Below, one piece after another: positions 5,947-13,798 of a stretch of 16,708 bases of DNA. The notes below the pieces were generated by a model. That model was not told the origin of the DNA. It ran no database searches and was given only the letters and a program-made list of their open reading frames with translations. Origin of the DNA: an uncultured Clostridia bacterium (lineage in GTDB: Bacteria > Bacillota > Clostridia > Oscillospirales > CAG-272); the NCBI GenBank assembly GCA_937934385.1, contig CALGZV010000270.1, forward strand, positions 1 through 16,708. Direction: 5' to 3'. Both the position numbers and the translations under genes were made by a program. Position 1 is the first letter of the stretch. Each line of letters opens with the position of its first letter.

Positions 5947-7380
5947 ATGGTATTTTCCAGTATGGTATTTCTTCTCGGATTTCTGCCCTGTCTTATCTTT
6001 TTTTATTTTATCGTTCCGCAAGGAAAAAACGGATGGTTTCTTCCGTGGAAGAATCTTGTTCTTCTGATCTTCAGTCTGATTTTTTATGCGTGGGGCGGAG
6101 TGGCATATCTCGGTATACTCGGTGTTTCTATAGCGGTTAATTACATAGGAGGCTTGCTTGTTACATATCCGAAGTCAGGAAAGCTTAAGAAGCTGTTTCT
6201 TTTTATTGTTATGGCATTAAATCTTGGTATGCTCGGATGGTATAAATATGCCGGATTTGCAGCACAGGCTGCAGTTTCGTTAGGTATTCCGGTAACAGTA
6301 CCTGAAATTGTACTTCCGATAGGTATTTCTTTCTTTACATTTCAGGGAATGAGTTATGTTATAGACGTTTACCGCGGCGACGCACATATACAGAAAAATC
6401 CGCTGAACGTTGCACTGTATGTTGCGCTGTTTCCGCAGCTTGTTGCGGGACCGATCGTAAGATATACTACGGTTGAAAGTGAAATAGGCATGCGCAGCCA
6501 TACGGTAAAAGAATTTTCCGACGGTATTATCCGTTTTATGATCGGATTCGGAAAAAAGATGATACTTGCAAACGCTATGGGGGAGATAGCCGATCAGATA
6601 TTCGGTCTTAACATAGAAGTTCTTACAACAGCGTCAGCCTGGATAGGCGCAATTGCATACACTTTCCAGATATATTTCGATTTTTCAGCATATTCGGATA
6701 TGGCAATAGGACTCGGCCGCATGTTCGGATTTCATTTTGAGGAGAATTTCAATTATCCTTATATATCGTCATCGGTAACCGAATTCTGGAGAAGATGGCA
6801 TATCTCGCTTTCAAGATGGTTCAGGGATTATGTGTATATTCCCCTCGGCGGAAACCGCTGTTCCCGCTTAAGACATATTTTTAATCTTATAGTCGTATGG
6901 ACGCTTACCGGACTGTGGCACGGAGCGAACTGGACGTTTATTGTATGGGGAATTTATTTCGGAATTCTTCTTGTAGCCGAAAAATATCTTTTATCCGGAA
7001 TTTTGCCGAAGATACCTGCTGTGATACGCCATGCGGTCACGCTTTTGCTTGTTATCGTAAGTTGGGTATTGTTCCGTTCGGATACGATAAGCTTGGCCGC
7101 GCAATATGTCGGCGTTATGTTCGGTGCAGGCGGAAGACTTGTTTCGCCTGATGCTTTTTATTACATAAGGCAGTATTATCCTGAATTTATTATCAGCATT
7201 GCTGCTGTATTTCCGATCAGAAGAATTATTGAGAACATTATTGAAAAACACAGCGGCAAACTGTCGGTATTTGTATTCGGTCAGCTTGCTCCGAAGGCAT
7301 TTGCGGTAATTGTTTTTGTCTTAGGATATTTTAAGCTTGTTTCCGGAAGCTTTAATCCGTTTATTTATTTCCAGTTCTGA
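5947..7380 (+). CDS. MBOAT-family O-acyltransferase (AlgI/DltB-like)
   Basis: This is a polytopic membrane protein of 477 residues in the usual range for AlgI-like O-acetyltransferases, which move acetyl groups across or within the membrane to a surface polysaccharide or partner protein. Hallmarks are FYAWGG (46-51), YIPLGGNR after the motif FWRRWHISLSRWFRDY (280-295), and the likely catalytic H325 in GLWHGANWTF. H285 is also conserved. About ten hydrophobic segments are visible. The start is ATG 5947, with AAAGGAG six nt upstream. The frame extends 28 codons further but that stretch contains the promoter. The stop is followed by the DHHW gene after 9 nt, so the two form an operon. The acceptor is unknown, and alginate is unlikely. 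Confidence 0.95.
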   Translation: MVFSSMVFLLGFLPCLIFFYFIVPQGKNGWFLPWKNLVLLIFSLIFYAWGGVAYLGILGVSIAVNYIGGLLVTYPKSGKLKKLFLFIVMALNLGMLGWYKYAGFAAQAAVSLGIPVTVPEIVLPIGISFFTFQGMSYVIDVYRGDAHIQKNPLNVALYVALFPQLVAGPIVRYTTVESEIGMRSHTVKEFSDGIIRFMIGFGKKMILANAMGEIADQIFGLNIEVLTTASAWIGAIAYTFQIYFDFSAYSDMAIGLGRMFGFHFEENFNYPYISSSVTEFWRRWHISLSRWFRDYVYIPLGGNRCSRLRHIFNLIVVWTLTGLWHGANWTFIVWGIYFGILLVAEKYLLSGILPKIPAVIRHAVTLLLVIVSWVLFRSDTISLAAQYVGVMFGAGGRLVSPDAFYYIRQYYPEFIISIAAVFPIRRIIENIIEKHSGKLSVFVFGQLAPKAFAVIVFVLGYFKLVSGSFNPFIYFQF

Positions 7381-7389
7381 GGTGACGGT

Positions 7390-8598
7390 ATGAACAGAAA
7401 GAAATTTTCAAATATATGTTCGGTTTTTATGATCGTCGGATTTCTCGGATTTGTTTTCGGACTTTTTGCACTTTCGGCATACGAAAATATAACAGATTAT
7501 TCGACATATTCGTATTATGAAAACCGTAATCTGACTATGTTGCCTGAACCCGATACCGACTCTGTGCTTGACGGATCTTTTTTCGATAAAATTGAAAATT
7601 GGTACAAGGATCATGCGGCAAAGAGAAACGGGGTTCTTTCATATGATACTTTCCTGAACATGAATATCCTTCGCCGTCCGGTTGTAAACGGAATAGTTAT
7701 TACAGACGATATTCTGCTTCCGTATAATAAGCCGGAAACGGTCAATAAGGAAGAAATACAGAATCTTGCGCAGATCATGTCGGATCGGCTCAGAGCACAT
7801 GCAGATAAGGCAGAGAGCTGCGGAGCAGAATTTTATTATGTCGCCGTTCCGTGCCAGTATGTGTATTATGAGGATCAGTATCCGTGGTATCTGAATTCGC
7901 GTGCAGAATACACGAAAGCATCGTCAGAAGCTCTTTTCGGTAAGCTTGAGGAAAAAAATATACCGTATATTGATATGAATGAGGAGTTTAAAAAGCTCGG
8001 ACATCTTCCTGAATTCAGCTCGGCTGTTGATAATCATTACGGAATAGTAGGTGCATATGAGACCTACCGCGCTGTAATGAAGCGTATAAACGAAGATACG
8101 GATCTTAATATAGATATCCTTGATAAAGGAGAATACACGCTTACAGAGCTTCCTAATCCCTATATAGGCTCACGTACACGTAAGCTTCTCGGACAGTGGC
8201 GTTATGATGAGCGCCTGTCTGTAATAACTCCGAATGAGGAGATTCCTTTTACCCGGTGGAATTACGGAAATGAGCAGCCAAGCGCTTCAACTGTTTACGT
8301 AATGCCGGAGAATGAAGAATCGAGAATAATGTACGGAATGTATATGGGCGATGACTGTTCAATAACCAGAATCGAAACAAAGCGTCCTGAGCTTCCTACC
8401 GTTCTCATTTACGGCGACAGCTTTACCAATGCATTTGAGTGCATAGTGTGGACAAGCTTTGATACTATGTATTCTCTCGATTTCAGATATTATACCGAGA
8501 TGCCGCTTGATGATTTTATTGAAAAGGTTTCTCCTGATGTTGTTATATGCATACGGGATTATGAAGCACTTCTGAATCTTGAATATAACGGCTGCTAA
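7390..8598 (+). CDS. DHHW-family protein (AlgJ/AlgX-like SGNH acetylation partner)
   Basis: The product has 402 residues: a cytosolic basic start (MNRKKFS), one membrane anchor (about 10-30), then an extracytoplasmic SGNH-like domain. YYENRNLTMLPEPD (42-55) and FFDKIENWYKDHAAKR (64-79) are typical of the DHHW family. DNHY at 214-217 stands at the DHHW position, the last residue being Tyr not Trp. GDSF at 342-345 supplies the serine block. In AlgX/AlgJ such residues transfer acetyl groups to sugar hydroxyls, so this probably receives acetyl from the MBOAT protein upstream. GAGGTGA overlaps the MBOAT stop and the spacing is tight, supporting coupling. The order of Asp/His before the Ser block is that of the family. 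Confidence 0.88.
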   Translation: MNRKKFSNICSVFMIVGFLGFVFGLFALSAYENITDYSTYSYYENRNLTMLPEPDTDSVLDGSFFDKIENWYKDHAAKRNGVLSYDTFLNMNILRRPVVNGIVITDDILLPYNKPETVNKEEIQNLAQIMSDRLRAHADKAESCGAEFYYVAVPCQYVYYEDQYPWYLNSRAEYTKASSEALFGKLEEKNIPYIDMNEEFKKLGHLPEFSSAVDNHYGIVGAYETYRAVMKRINEDTDLNIDILDKGEYTLTELPNPYIGSRTRKLLGQWRYDERLSVITPNEEIPFTRWNYGNEQPSASTVYVMPENEESRIMYGMYMGDDCSITRIETKRPELPTVLIYGDSFTNAFECIVWTSFDTMYSLDFRYYTEMPLDDFIEKVSPDVVICIRDYEALLNLEYNGC

Positions 8599-8615
8599 GG
8601 TCTGGAAAAATGATG

Positions 8616-8635
8616 GCCCGATCGGGCGGGTACCC
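8616..8635. repeat. Two adjoining GC-rich palindromes
   Basis: GCCCGATCGGGC (8616-8627) is directly followed by GGGTACCC (8628-8635). Both are perfect and GC-rich in an AT-rich gap. They sit 17 nt after the DHHW stop codon. No T-tract follows. The meaning is unknown: an operator, a processing hairpin or chance. Confidence 0.5.
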
Positions 8636-8662
8636 CGGAACCTTGTTGTTTCACAATAAAAT

Positions 8663-8708
8663 ACGCATATATTCCGAATAAAATAAAACGGAATATATGC
8701 GTGTTTTT
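8663..8708. terminator. Strong intrinsic terminator, possibly bidirectional
   Basis: ACGCATATATTCCG (8663-8676) pairs perfectly over 14 bp with CGGAATATATGCGT (8689-8702), with a 12-nt loop and GTTTTTAT after it. It ends the MBOAT/DHHW operon. The opposite strand carries TATTTTATT, so it may also end the minus-strand ABC gene, which stops at 8787. Confidence 0.9.
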
Positions 8709-8786
8709 ATAGGTTGAATGTGAAAAGACAGCCTTTCGCGGTTATGAACTTTTCAGTTAAATTCACACTGCGTAAAGATATAATTT

Positions 8787-11528
8787 TTATTCGGAACGGA
8801 GCGCCGTTACCGGATCTTTTTTAGCTGCTTTTCTGGAGGGGATCATTCCGCCTATCAGTGTCAGAATAACACTGATAATAACGAGAATTATTGCCGCTCC
8901 GACAGGAAGTACAGCGCTGACTTCGCTTGTACCTGCAACGGCATGTATTATTGCGTTTACGGGAATCAGCAGAAGTGCTGAAAGACCTACGCCGATCGCA
9001 CCCGAGCAAAGTCCGATAATAAAGGTTTCCGCAGTAAATACCTGAGATACATTTCTTTTTGAAGCTCCGATAGCGCGGAGAATACCGATCTCCTTTGTGC
9101 GTTCGAGTACTGAAATATAGGTTATAATACCTATCATGATAGACGATACGACAAGCGAAACGCTTACAAATGCAATCAGAACGTACGAGATTACATTTAT
9201 GATCGTTGTAACAGAGGATATCAGAAGCGCTACAAAGTCGGTATAAACGATCTGATTTTCTTCTGTGGCTTCGCGGTTATAGTTCTGTATGCATTCTGCT
9301 ATGAGATCTTTCGATTCGAAAGTATCGGCATAGATATTTATAGAGGTCGGTGCGTCTTTGCTGACATACCCGAATTTTGTGAGATTATCTTCGTAGCTTC
9401 CTACGGATATCGTGTTTTCATATATTGAAAGAAGAACTTCATCAGACGGATCCTGCATGAATGCGTCAAGCATAGCTGCAAGAGCGTTTTCATCAGCCTG
9501 TGCAATCACCTGTTGCTGAGCCGGATCTGAGCTGTACAGTGTCGCAGCGATGGTTTTCCACAGCGATGCTTTTCCGGAGATTCCGAGCGATGATATATAT
9601 GTTTTTGTATCTTCAATCTTGGTTTCATCATCATCGGGATCAAAGGACATTCCGCTGATAATGTCTTTATCGGGAGACTGCCTCTGTGCTTTTACGATCT
9701 CACTTTTTTCTGCGAGAGCTATTATTTCGTCGGTAAGTGCTGAGGTATAGCCTACAACCGAGCTGAATACCGACTGAGCGGAATCAGAGCTTGCACGGAT
9801 TATTCCAGAGACTCTGAGCTTAATTCCGTTTTCAGCAAGTTCTTCAAGCTTTGACGGATCGTTACGCAGAGAAACAAATTTTCCGTCCTCTGTTTTTTCG
9901 TATCCGTCGCATGCAGGAATTACATAGTAGTTTCTTCCTATCAGATCGCTGTAGTTCCAGCTGTAAGAGATTCCGTCAAGAGATTCTCCGCGGTCTACCG
10001 CTTCGGAAAGATCGTTGTATTCATCAGACGGGAGCAGCCCGAGCATATACAACGTGGGAAGCGCTATTTCATTATTTGCATCGACAACAATAACGATATC
10101 GTTGTAGCTTTCCGGCCATGTTCCTTCAACAAGCTCATAGTTATCTGTAACCGATCTGCTTACAAGCTCACCGTCTTTTCCGGGGATAAGCTGTCCGAAC
10201 GGATCATATGTCGATATAACGTTATTCATCATGGTGGAGACGTTCATACCTGCGGCAGACGGTCCCATCATTGCGGAATAATCGGTGTTTGCTCCGGCAA
10301 GAGAGCTTCCTTTTGTATTTATAAGCTTTCCGTTTGGATCATATGTATAAATATCGAAATTAACGTCATAGGAATATACTACGCCGTTATCGCCGAGATA
10401 CTTCCTTATCTCGCTTTCCGGATTGTCGAGATATTTTTTAAATTCGGTCAGATTATTTTCAGTCAGACTTCCGGATACTTTGCTTGCGCTTTGCATAGCT
10501 GTAGCATCGGAATATACAGCATCAAGAGGATGTCCGGCTTCCTCTTTTATCTCGCCCATCCGTCCGCCCATTTCAAGCAGACTGCTCAGATCAAATGACT
10601 TTGCATCTATCTGAATCGGATATGAAGCCATTGTATCTTTCTGAAGATCTTCTATATAATTGTTGACTCCGGCCGAAAGGGAAAGAATGAGCGCAATTCC
10701 GATAATACCTATCGAGCCCGCAAATGAAGTAAGCAGTGTACGCGCTTTTTTTGTGCGGAGATTGTTGAAACTGAGAGCAAGTGATGTCAGGAAGGACATT
10801 GAGGACTTACCCATGTTTTTATGTTTCGGCTGCTCCGGAGCTGCTTCGGGGATAAAAGGCGCGGTATCTCCGACTATCTTACCGTCCTTAAGCTTTACTG
10901 TTCTGGTTGCATATTCTTCGGCAAGCTCCGGATTGTGCGTGACCATTACAACAAGGCGGTCTGATGCAACTTCTTTCAGAAGCTCCATGACCTGTATGCT
11001 TGTCTCGGTGTCGAGCGCTCCGGTCGGCTCATCGGCCAGAAGTATATCCGGATCGTTGACAAGCGCGCGTGCGATAGCAACACGCTGCATCTGCCCTCCT
11101 GAAAGCTGATTCGGACGCTTGTGTATATGGTCTGAAAGACCTACCCGGTCGAGCGCGTTTTTGGCCCGTGTTCTGCGTTCTGCACGGGATATTCCGGAAA
11201 TGGTGAGAGCAAGCTCTACATTTGCCAGCACCGACTGATGCGGAATCAGGTTATAGCTCTGAAAAACGAATCCGATCGTATGATTCCGGTATGAATCCCA
11301 GTCTCTGTCCTTATATTTTTTTGTTGATATTCCGTTGATAATAAGATCTCCGCTGTCGTATCTGTCGAGTCCGCCGATAATATTAAGAAAAGTAGTTTTT
11401 CCCGATCCGCTGGGTCCGAGTATAGCAACGAATTCATTGTCTCTGAAGCTTACGCTTACTCCGTCAAGTGCATTTTGTACCATGCCGCCTGTCGTATATT
11501 GCTTGCTTATATTCTGTATCTGGAGCAT
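8787..11528 (-). CDS. ABC transporter ATPase fused to FtsX/MacB-type permease
   Basis: One 913-residue chain holds a nucleotide-binding domain (1-220) with Walker A GPSGSGKTT (38-46), signature LSGGQMQRVAIARAL (143-157), Walker B DILLADE (162-168) and H199, followed by a FtsX-like permease. Membrane helix 1 is at about 265-288. A large extracytoplasmic domain covers about 290-770. Helices 2-4 are at about 780-805, 832-860 and 872-896, with SVLERTKEIGILRAIGASKRNV between, the FtsX hallmark. The ATPase-first order is that of MacB. Such type VII-fold exporters often act mechanically on lipoproteins, peptides or antimicrobials rather than as channels. The substrate is unknown. GGAGG is 3 nt before the ATG, an unusually short spacing. 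No accessory protein or two-component system is adjacent. Confidence 0.93.
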   Translation of the reverse strand: MLQIQNISKQYTTGGMVQNALDGVSVSFRDNEFVAILGPSGSGKTTFLNIIGGLDRYDSGDLIINGISTKKYKDRDWDSYRNHTIGFVFQSYNLIPHQSVLANVELALTISGISRAERRTRAKNALDRVGLSDHIHKRPNQLSGGQMQRVAIARALVNDPDILLADEPTGALDTETSIQVMELLKEVASDRLVVMVTHNPELAEEYATRTVKLKDGKIVGDTAPFIPEAAPEQPKHKNMGKSSMSFLTSLALSFNNLRTKKARTLLTSFAGSIGIIGIALILSLSAGVNNYIEDLQKDTMASYPIQIDAKSFDLSSLLEMGGRMGEIKEEAGHPLDAVYSDATAMQSASKVSGSLTENNLTEFKKYLDNPESEIRKYLGDNGVVYSYDVNFDIYTYDPNGKLINTKGSSLAGANTDYSAMMGPSAAGMNVSTMMNNVISTYDPFGQLIPGKDGELVSRSVTDNYELVEGTWPESYNDIVIVVDANNEIALPTLYMLGLLPSDEYNDLSEAVDRGESLDGISYSWNYSDLIGRNYYVIPACDGYEKTEDGKFVSLRNDPSKLEELAENGIKLRVSGIIRASSDSAQSVFSSVVGYTSALTDEIIALAEKSEIVKAQRQSPDKDIISGMSFDPDDDETKIEDTKTYISSLGISGKASLWKTIAATLYSSDPAQQQVIAQADENALAAMLDAFMQDPSDEVLLSIYENTISVGSYEDNLTKFGYVSKDAPTSINIYADTFESKDLIAECIQNYNREATEENQIVYTDFVALLISSVTTIINVISYVLIAFVSVSLVVSSIMIGIITYISVLERTKEIGILRAIGASKRNVSQVFTAETFIIGLCSGAIGVGLSALLLIPVNAIIHAVAGTSEVSAVLPVGAAIILVIISVILTLIGGMIPSRKAAKKDPVTALRSE

Positions 11529-11561
11529 TTGCCTCCGCCTTTCCCGAAAAAATTAATTCCT

Positions 11562-11589
11562 GCCGGTTTCGTTTTATTACGAAACCGGC
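11562..11589. promoter_or_regulatory. Inverted repeat in the leader of the ABC gene
   Basis: GCCGGTTTCG (11562-11571) and CGAAACCGGC (11580-11589) are perfect 10-bp arms with an 8-nt loop, 33 nt upstream of the ABC start codon. On the transcribed strand the T-run before the ribosome binding site begins only about 8 nt after the stem, so it is not a classic terminator. It may be an operator, or an attenuator or leader hairpin. Confidence 0.55.
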
Positions 11590-11616
11590 AAAAATATGCT
11601 GTCAATTATTTTACAT

Positions 11617-11645
11617 ATTATAATAACACACAAAAAATATGAAAT
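11617..11645 (-). promoter_or_regulatory. Possible promoter of the ABC gene
   Basis: Minus-strand TATAAT at 11622-11617 is perfect, but the -35 box 17 nt upstream (ATTTCA) has only 3 matches. An alternative is TTGACA at 11605-11600 with CGTAAT 18 nt on, which would place the inverted repeat over the promoter. I cannot choose between them. Confidence 0.35.
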
Positions 11646-11711
11646 TGTTTACTCAATTAATACAATTTAAAAATTTTTTGAAAGTAATTTATTAACCGGC
11701 CCGTCGGGAAA

Positions 11712-11918
11712 TTAAAGATCGGGAATATCCTCTGTGCTGTACATTTCATCTTCATCCGGAAGATATTTTCCGTTTTTCCGGTGCATCTTAACACATTCTG
11801 TGAGAAGATATTCTATCTGTCCGTTGATGGAACGGAAATCCGCTTCTGCCCATGCGGCAAGCTCGCTGTATAACTTAGGTGAAAGACGAAGCGGTACCTG
11901 TTTTTTCTGATCAGCCAT
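11712..11918 (-). CDS. Small ribbon-helix-helix (Arc-like) protein
   Basis: The 68-residue product begins with KKQVPLRLSPKLYSELAAWAEADFRSINGQIEYLLTECV, a ribbon-helix-helix layout: a short strand (residues 6-12), helix 1 (14-27) and helix 2 (31-44), then an acidic tail (DEDEMYSTEDIPDL). Homologues of this kind usually dimerise and bind DNA with the strand pair. It follows the SPFH gene by only 4 nt, and I see no good ribosome binding site in front of it, so it is probably translated by coupling. It may bind the tandem palindromes at the operon promoter, but that is inference. The acidic tail has no known role. Some databases label such proteins misleadingly as PTS ascorbate subunits. Confidence 0.8.
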   Translation of the reverse strand: MADQKKQVPLRLSPKLYSELAAWAEADFRSINGQIEYLLTECVKMHRKNGKYLPDEDEMYSTEDIPDL

Positions 11919-11922
11919 ACTA

Positions 11923-12921
11923 TTAATACAGTGAACCTGAGTTTACAACAGGCTGTGCATCGTGGTTTCCGCAGAGGACAACAAGCAGATTTGAAACCAT
12001 CGCTGCTTTACGTTCATCGTCAAGTGCAACGGTATTGTTTTTACTGAGTCTGTCAAGCGCCATCTCGACCATTCCGACAGCGCCGTCGACTATCATCTTT
12101 CTTGCGTCGATGATCGCGGAAGCCTGCTGACGCTGAAGCATGATAGCGGCGATCTCTGTTGCATATGCAAGATATGTTATACGTGCTTCAACAATTTCAA
12201 TACCGGCTTCTTCAACGCGGAGCTGGATCTCGTCGCGGATCCTTGACGCTACGATTTCGCTTGAACCGCGCAGACTTCCCTCGTCGGCAACACCGTCTCC
12301 TGTGGTATCGACATTAGGCGCGATGTCGTAGGGATATATGCGGACTATATTCCGCAGGGCGCTGTCGCACTGAAGGGATAAAAATTCCTTGTAGTTATCG
12401 ACGTTGAATACAGCTTTTGCTGTGTCTGTTATTCTCCATGTTACGGCAATTCCGATTTCAATGGGATTTCCGAGACAGTCGTTGATCTTCTGACGGTTGT
12501 TGTTGAGTGTCATGATCTTAAGGGATATTTTTTTGCTTGCAATTTCAGCAGTATTTACTGCAATTGCGGCGTCACCGATCTTAACATCTCCGCTTTGATT
12601 GAGCTTTGTCTTTGCCGCAGGGTTTACTGCAGAGCAGAAAGGATTTACATAGTAAAATCCGTCTCCGCGAAGCGTGCCTATATACTTTCCGAACAGAGTA
12701 AGTACAAGAGCTTCCTGCGGTTTAAGTACGTGCAGCCCGCACCAGGGAAGCCACCCTATGCAAAGCACAATTATTCCGATTACAAGTATGACCGGCGATC
12801 CGCCTCCGTCGAGTATTATTCCTCCGTATACCGTAGCCGCAATTGCAAGCAGATAAACCGCTATAGACAGAATAAGTACAGCCATTCCGTTTTTCTTTCC
12901 GGTTATTGTGATTTCTTTCAT
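11923..12921 (-). CDS. SPFH (band 7/prohibitin-like) domain membrane protein
   Basis: The product has 332 residues. Two membrane helices lie near the N-terminus (about 13-35 and 43-62). A band-7 domain follows from about 65 to 260: [30 protein letters not shown], then [18 protein letters not shown] and [14 protein letters not shown] helical region follows ([25 protein letters not shown]) and the tail is [19 protein letters not shown]. Such proteins form oligomeric membrane scaffolds. A loop at 204-214 ([11 protein letters not shown]) has the look of a calcium-binding DxxGDGxxD repeat. AAAGGA lies about 10 nt before the ATG. It is the first gene of an operon with the ribbon-helix-helix gene. 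The usual NfeD partner is absent here, so its job is unclear. Confidence 0.92.
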   Translation of the reverse strand: MKEITITGKKNGMAVLILSIAVYLLAIAATVYGGIILDGGGSPVILVIGIIVLCIGWLPWCGLHVLKPQEALVLTLFGKYIGTLRGDGFYYVNPFCSAVNPAAKTKLNQSGDVKIGDAAIAVNTAEIASKKISLKIMTLNNNRQKINDCLGNPIEIGIAVTWRITDTAKAVFNVDNYKEFLSLQCDSALRNIVRIYPYDIAPNVDTTGDGVADEGSLRGSSEIVASRIRDEIQLRVEEAGIEIVEARITYLAYATEIAAIMLQRQQASAIIDARKMIVDGAVGMVEMALDRLSKNNTVALDDERKAAMVSNLLVVLCGNHDAQPVVNSGSLY

Positions 12922-12940
12922 AAAATACCAATCCTTTCGT

Positions 12941-12959
12941 TAAACTCTTTTTGAGTTTA
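12941..12959 (-). other. Short leader hairpin of the SPFH operon
   Basis: TAAACTC (12941-12947) and GAGTTTA (12953-12959) are perfect 7-bp arms around a 5-nt loop. It lies directly downstream of the predicted start site and about 20 nt before the SPFH start codon. It may stabilise the mRNA. The effect is unknown. Confidence 0.4.
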
Positions 12960-12985
12960 TTATGATATCAAAATGATATCATAAT
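12959..12985. promoter_or_regulatory. Operator candidate: two TGATATCA palindromes in one inverted repeat
   Basis: TGATATCA occurs at 12963-12970 and again at 12974-12981. Each is itself a palindrome, and centres are 11 bp apart. The whole (12959-12985) is a perfect 12-bp inverted repeat with an AAA spacer. It covers the -10 box of the SPFH promoter. Tandem half-sites about one helical turn apart are typical of ribbon-helix-helix repressors, and the operon encodes one. Confidence 0.7.
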
Positions 12986-13001
12986 ACATAATATTTGTCA
13001 A
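12973..13001 (-). promoter_or_regulatory. Promoter of the SPFH operon
   Basis: On the minus strand TTGACA (13001-12996), a 17-nt spacer and TATCAT (12978-12973) match consensus at 11 of 12 positions. The -10 box lies inside the tandem palindromes, so a protein bound there would block the polymerase. Confidence 0.75.
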
Positions 13002-13100
13002 TAGGTTAATGAAAAGATTTAAAGAAATCGGTGAGGTATTTTGTGATTTTATTTGTTATTATGGGTATTACGTGTATGACTGTAAGTTTTAAAGTTACAC

Positions 13101-13129
13101 TTGAAATATCTAAGCGGCTGTGGTATACT
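13101..13129 (+). promoter_or_regulatory. Promoter of mnmM
   Basis: TTGAAA (13101-13106), exactly 17 nt, TATACT (13124-13129). Transcription should begin near 13136. This lies inside the longest open frame and so excludes starts before about 13140. Confidence 0.7.
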
Positions 13130-13180
13130 GATTCATGCGGATTCATAGGAGTCCGTAGCTTAATTAAGGACAGTGAAAAA

Positions 13181-13744
13181 ATGACGGATCTTCTTACACT
13201 TCATAAATATTTCCTCTCGCAGCATCTGAAAAAAGGCGGGATCGCCGTTGATTTTACAATGGGAAACGGACATGATACGAAATTTCTTTCCGAAGCGGTG
13301 TGGGGTGGCAGCGATGCGCCCGGACATGTTTATGCGTTTGACGTTCAGTCGGCAGCGCTTGAAAGTACCGGAAAGCTTCTGAAAGAAAGCAGAAATCCGG
13401 AAAATTATACGCTTATACACGATTCTCACGAAAATGCCGGGGAGTATGTAAAAGAGCCGTTCTGTGCGGGTGTGTTCAATCTCGGATGGCTTCCGGGATC
13501 GGATAAGAAGATCACTACAAAACGTGAATCGACACTTAAAGCAATAAGCGCGGCAATCGGACTTATAGATTATGACGGAATTCTTCTTATTGCAGTATAT
13601 CCCGGACATGAGGAGGGGCGGCTTGAAGGAGAGGCGATCGCACAGATGCTTTCGCAGATAAGCCGTTTTGAGCTTTCTGTATCACGGTTTCAGATAATTA
13701 ACTCGCCGTCGTCTCCGTACTTTTTTATTGCCGAAAAAAAATAG
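13181..13744 (+). CDS. mnmM: tRNA mnm5s2U34 methyltransferase, MnmM (YtqB) family
   Basis: The 187-residue SAM-dependent methyltransferase belongs to the YtqB group (older name rRNA methylase), shown in Bacillus and Staphylococcus to methylate nm5s2U34 to mnm5s2U in tRNA. Motifs fit: DFTMGNGHDT (24-33, SAM motif I), YAFDVQ (51-56), FNLGWLPGSDKKITT (99-113), VYPGHEEG (139-146) and SPSSPYFFIAEKK at the end. I take ATG 13181, with AAGGA about 11 nt before, since the promoter precedes it and the family begins at this point. The frame is open 50 codons earlier, but those residues are probably not translated. It stands alone, with ddl next in the same direction after 110 nt. Confidence 0.85.
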   Translation: MTDLLTLHKYFLSQHLKKGGIAVDFTMGNGHDTKFLSEAVWGGSDAPGHVYAFDVQSAALESTGKLLKESRNPENYTLIHDSHENAGEYVKEPFCAGVFNLGWLPGSDKKITTKRESTLKAISAAIGLIDYDGILLIAVYPGHEEGRLEGEAIAQMLSQISRFELSVSRFQIINSPSSPYFFIAEKK

Positions 13745-13798
13745 TGTTGCGAAATATGTGTGTCTGTATTATCGTCGGATACATATTATAAATATAAA

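Noticed and set aside
10660..11109. 149-residue plus-strand frame inside the ABC gene
   Set aside because: Antisense to the strongly supported ATPase domain. Composition (Ser/Arg/Ala rich) is typical of a shadow frame.
13160..13609. 149-residue minus-strand frame over mnmM
   Set aside because: Antisense to a clear methyltransferase with family motifs. No ribosome binding site or recognisable domain.
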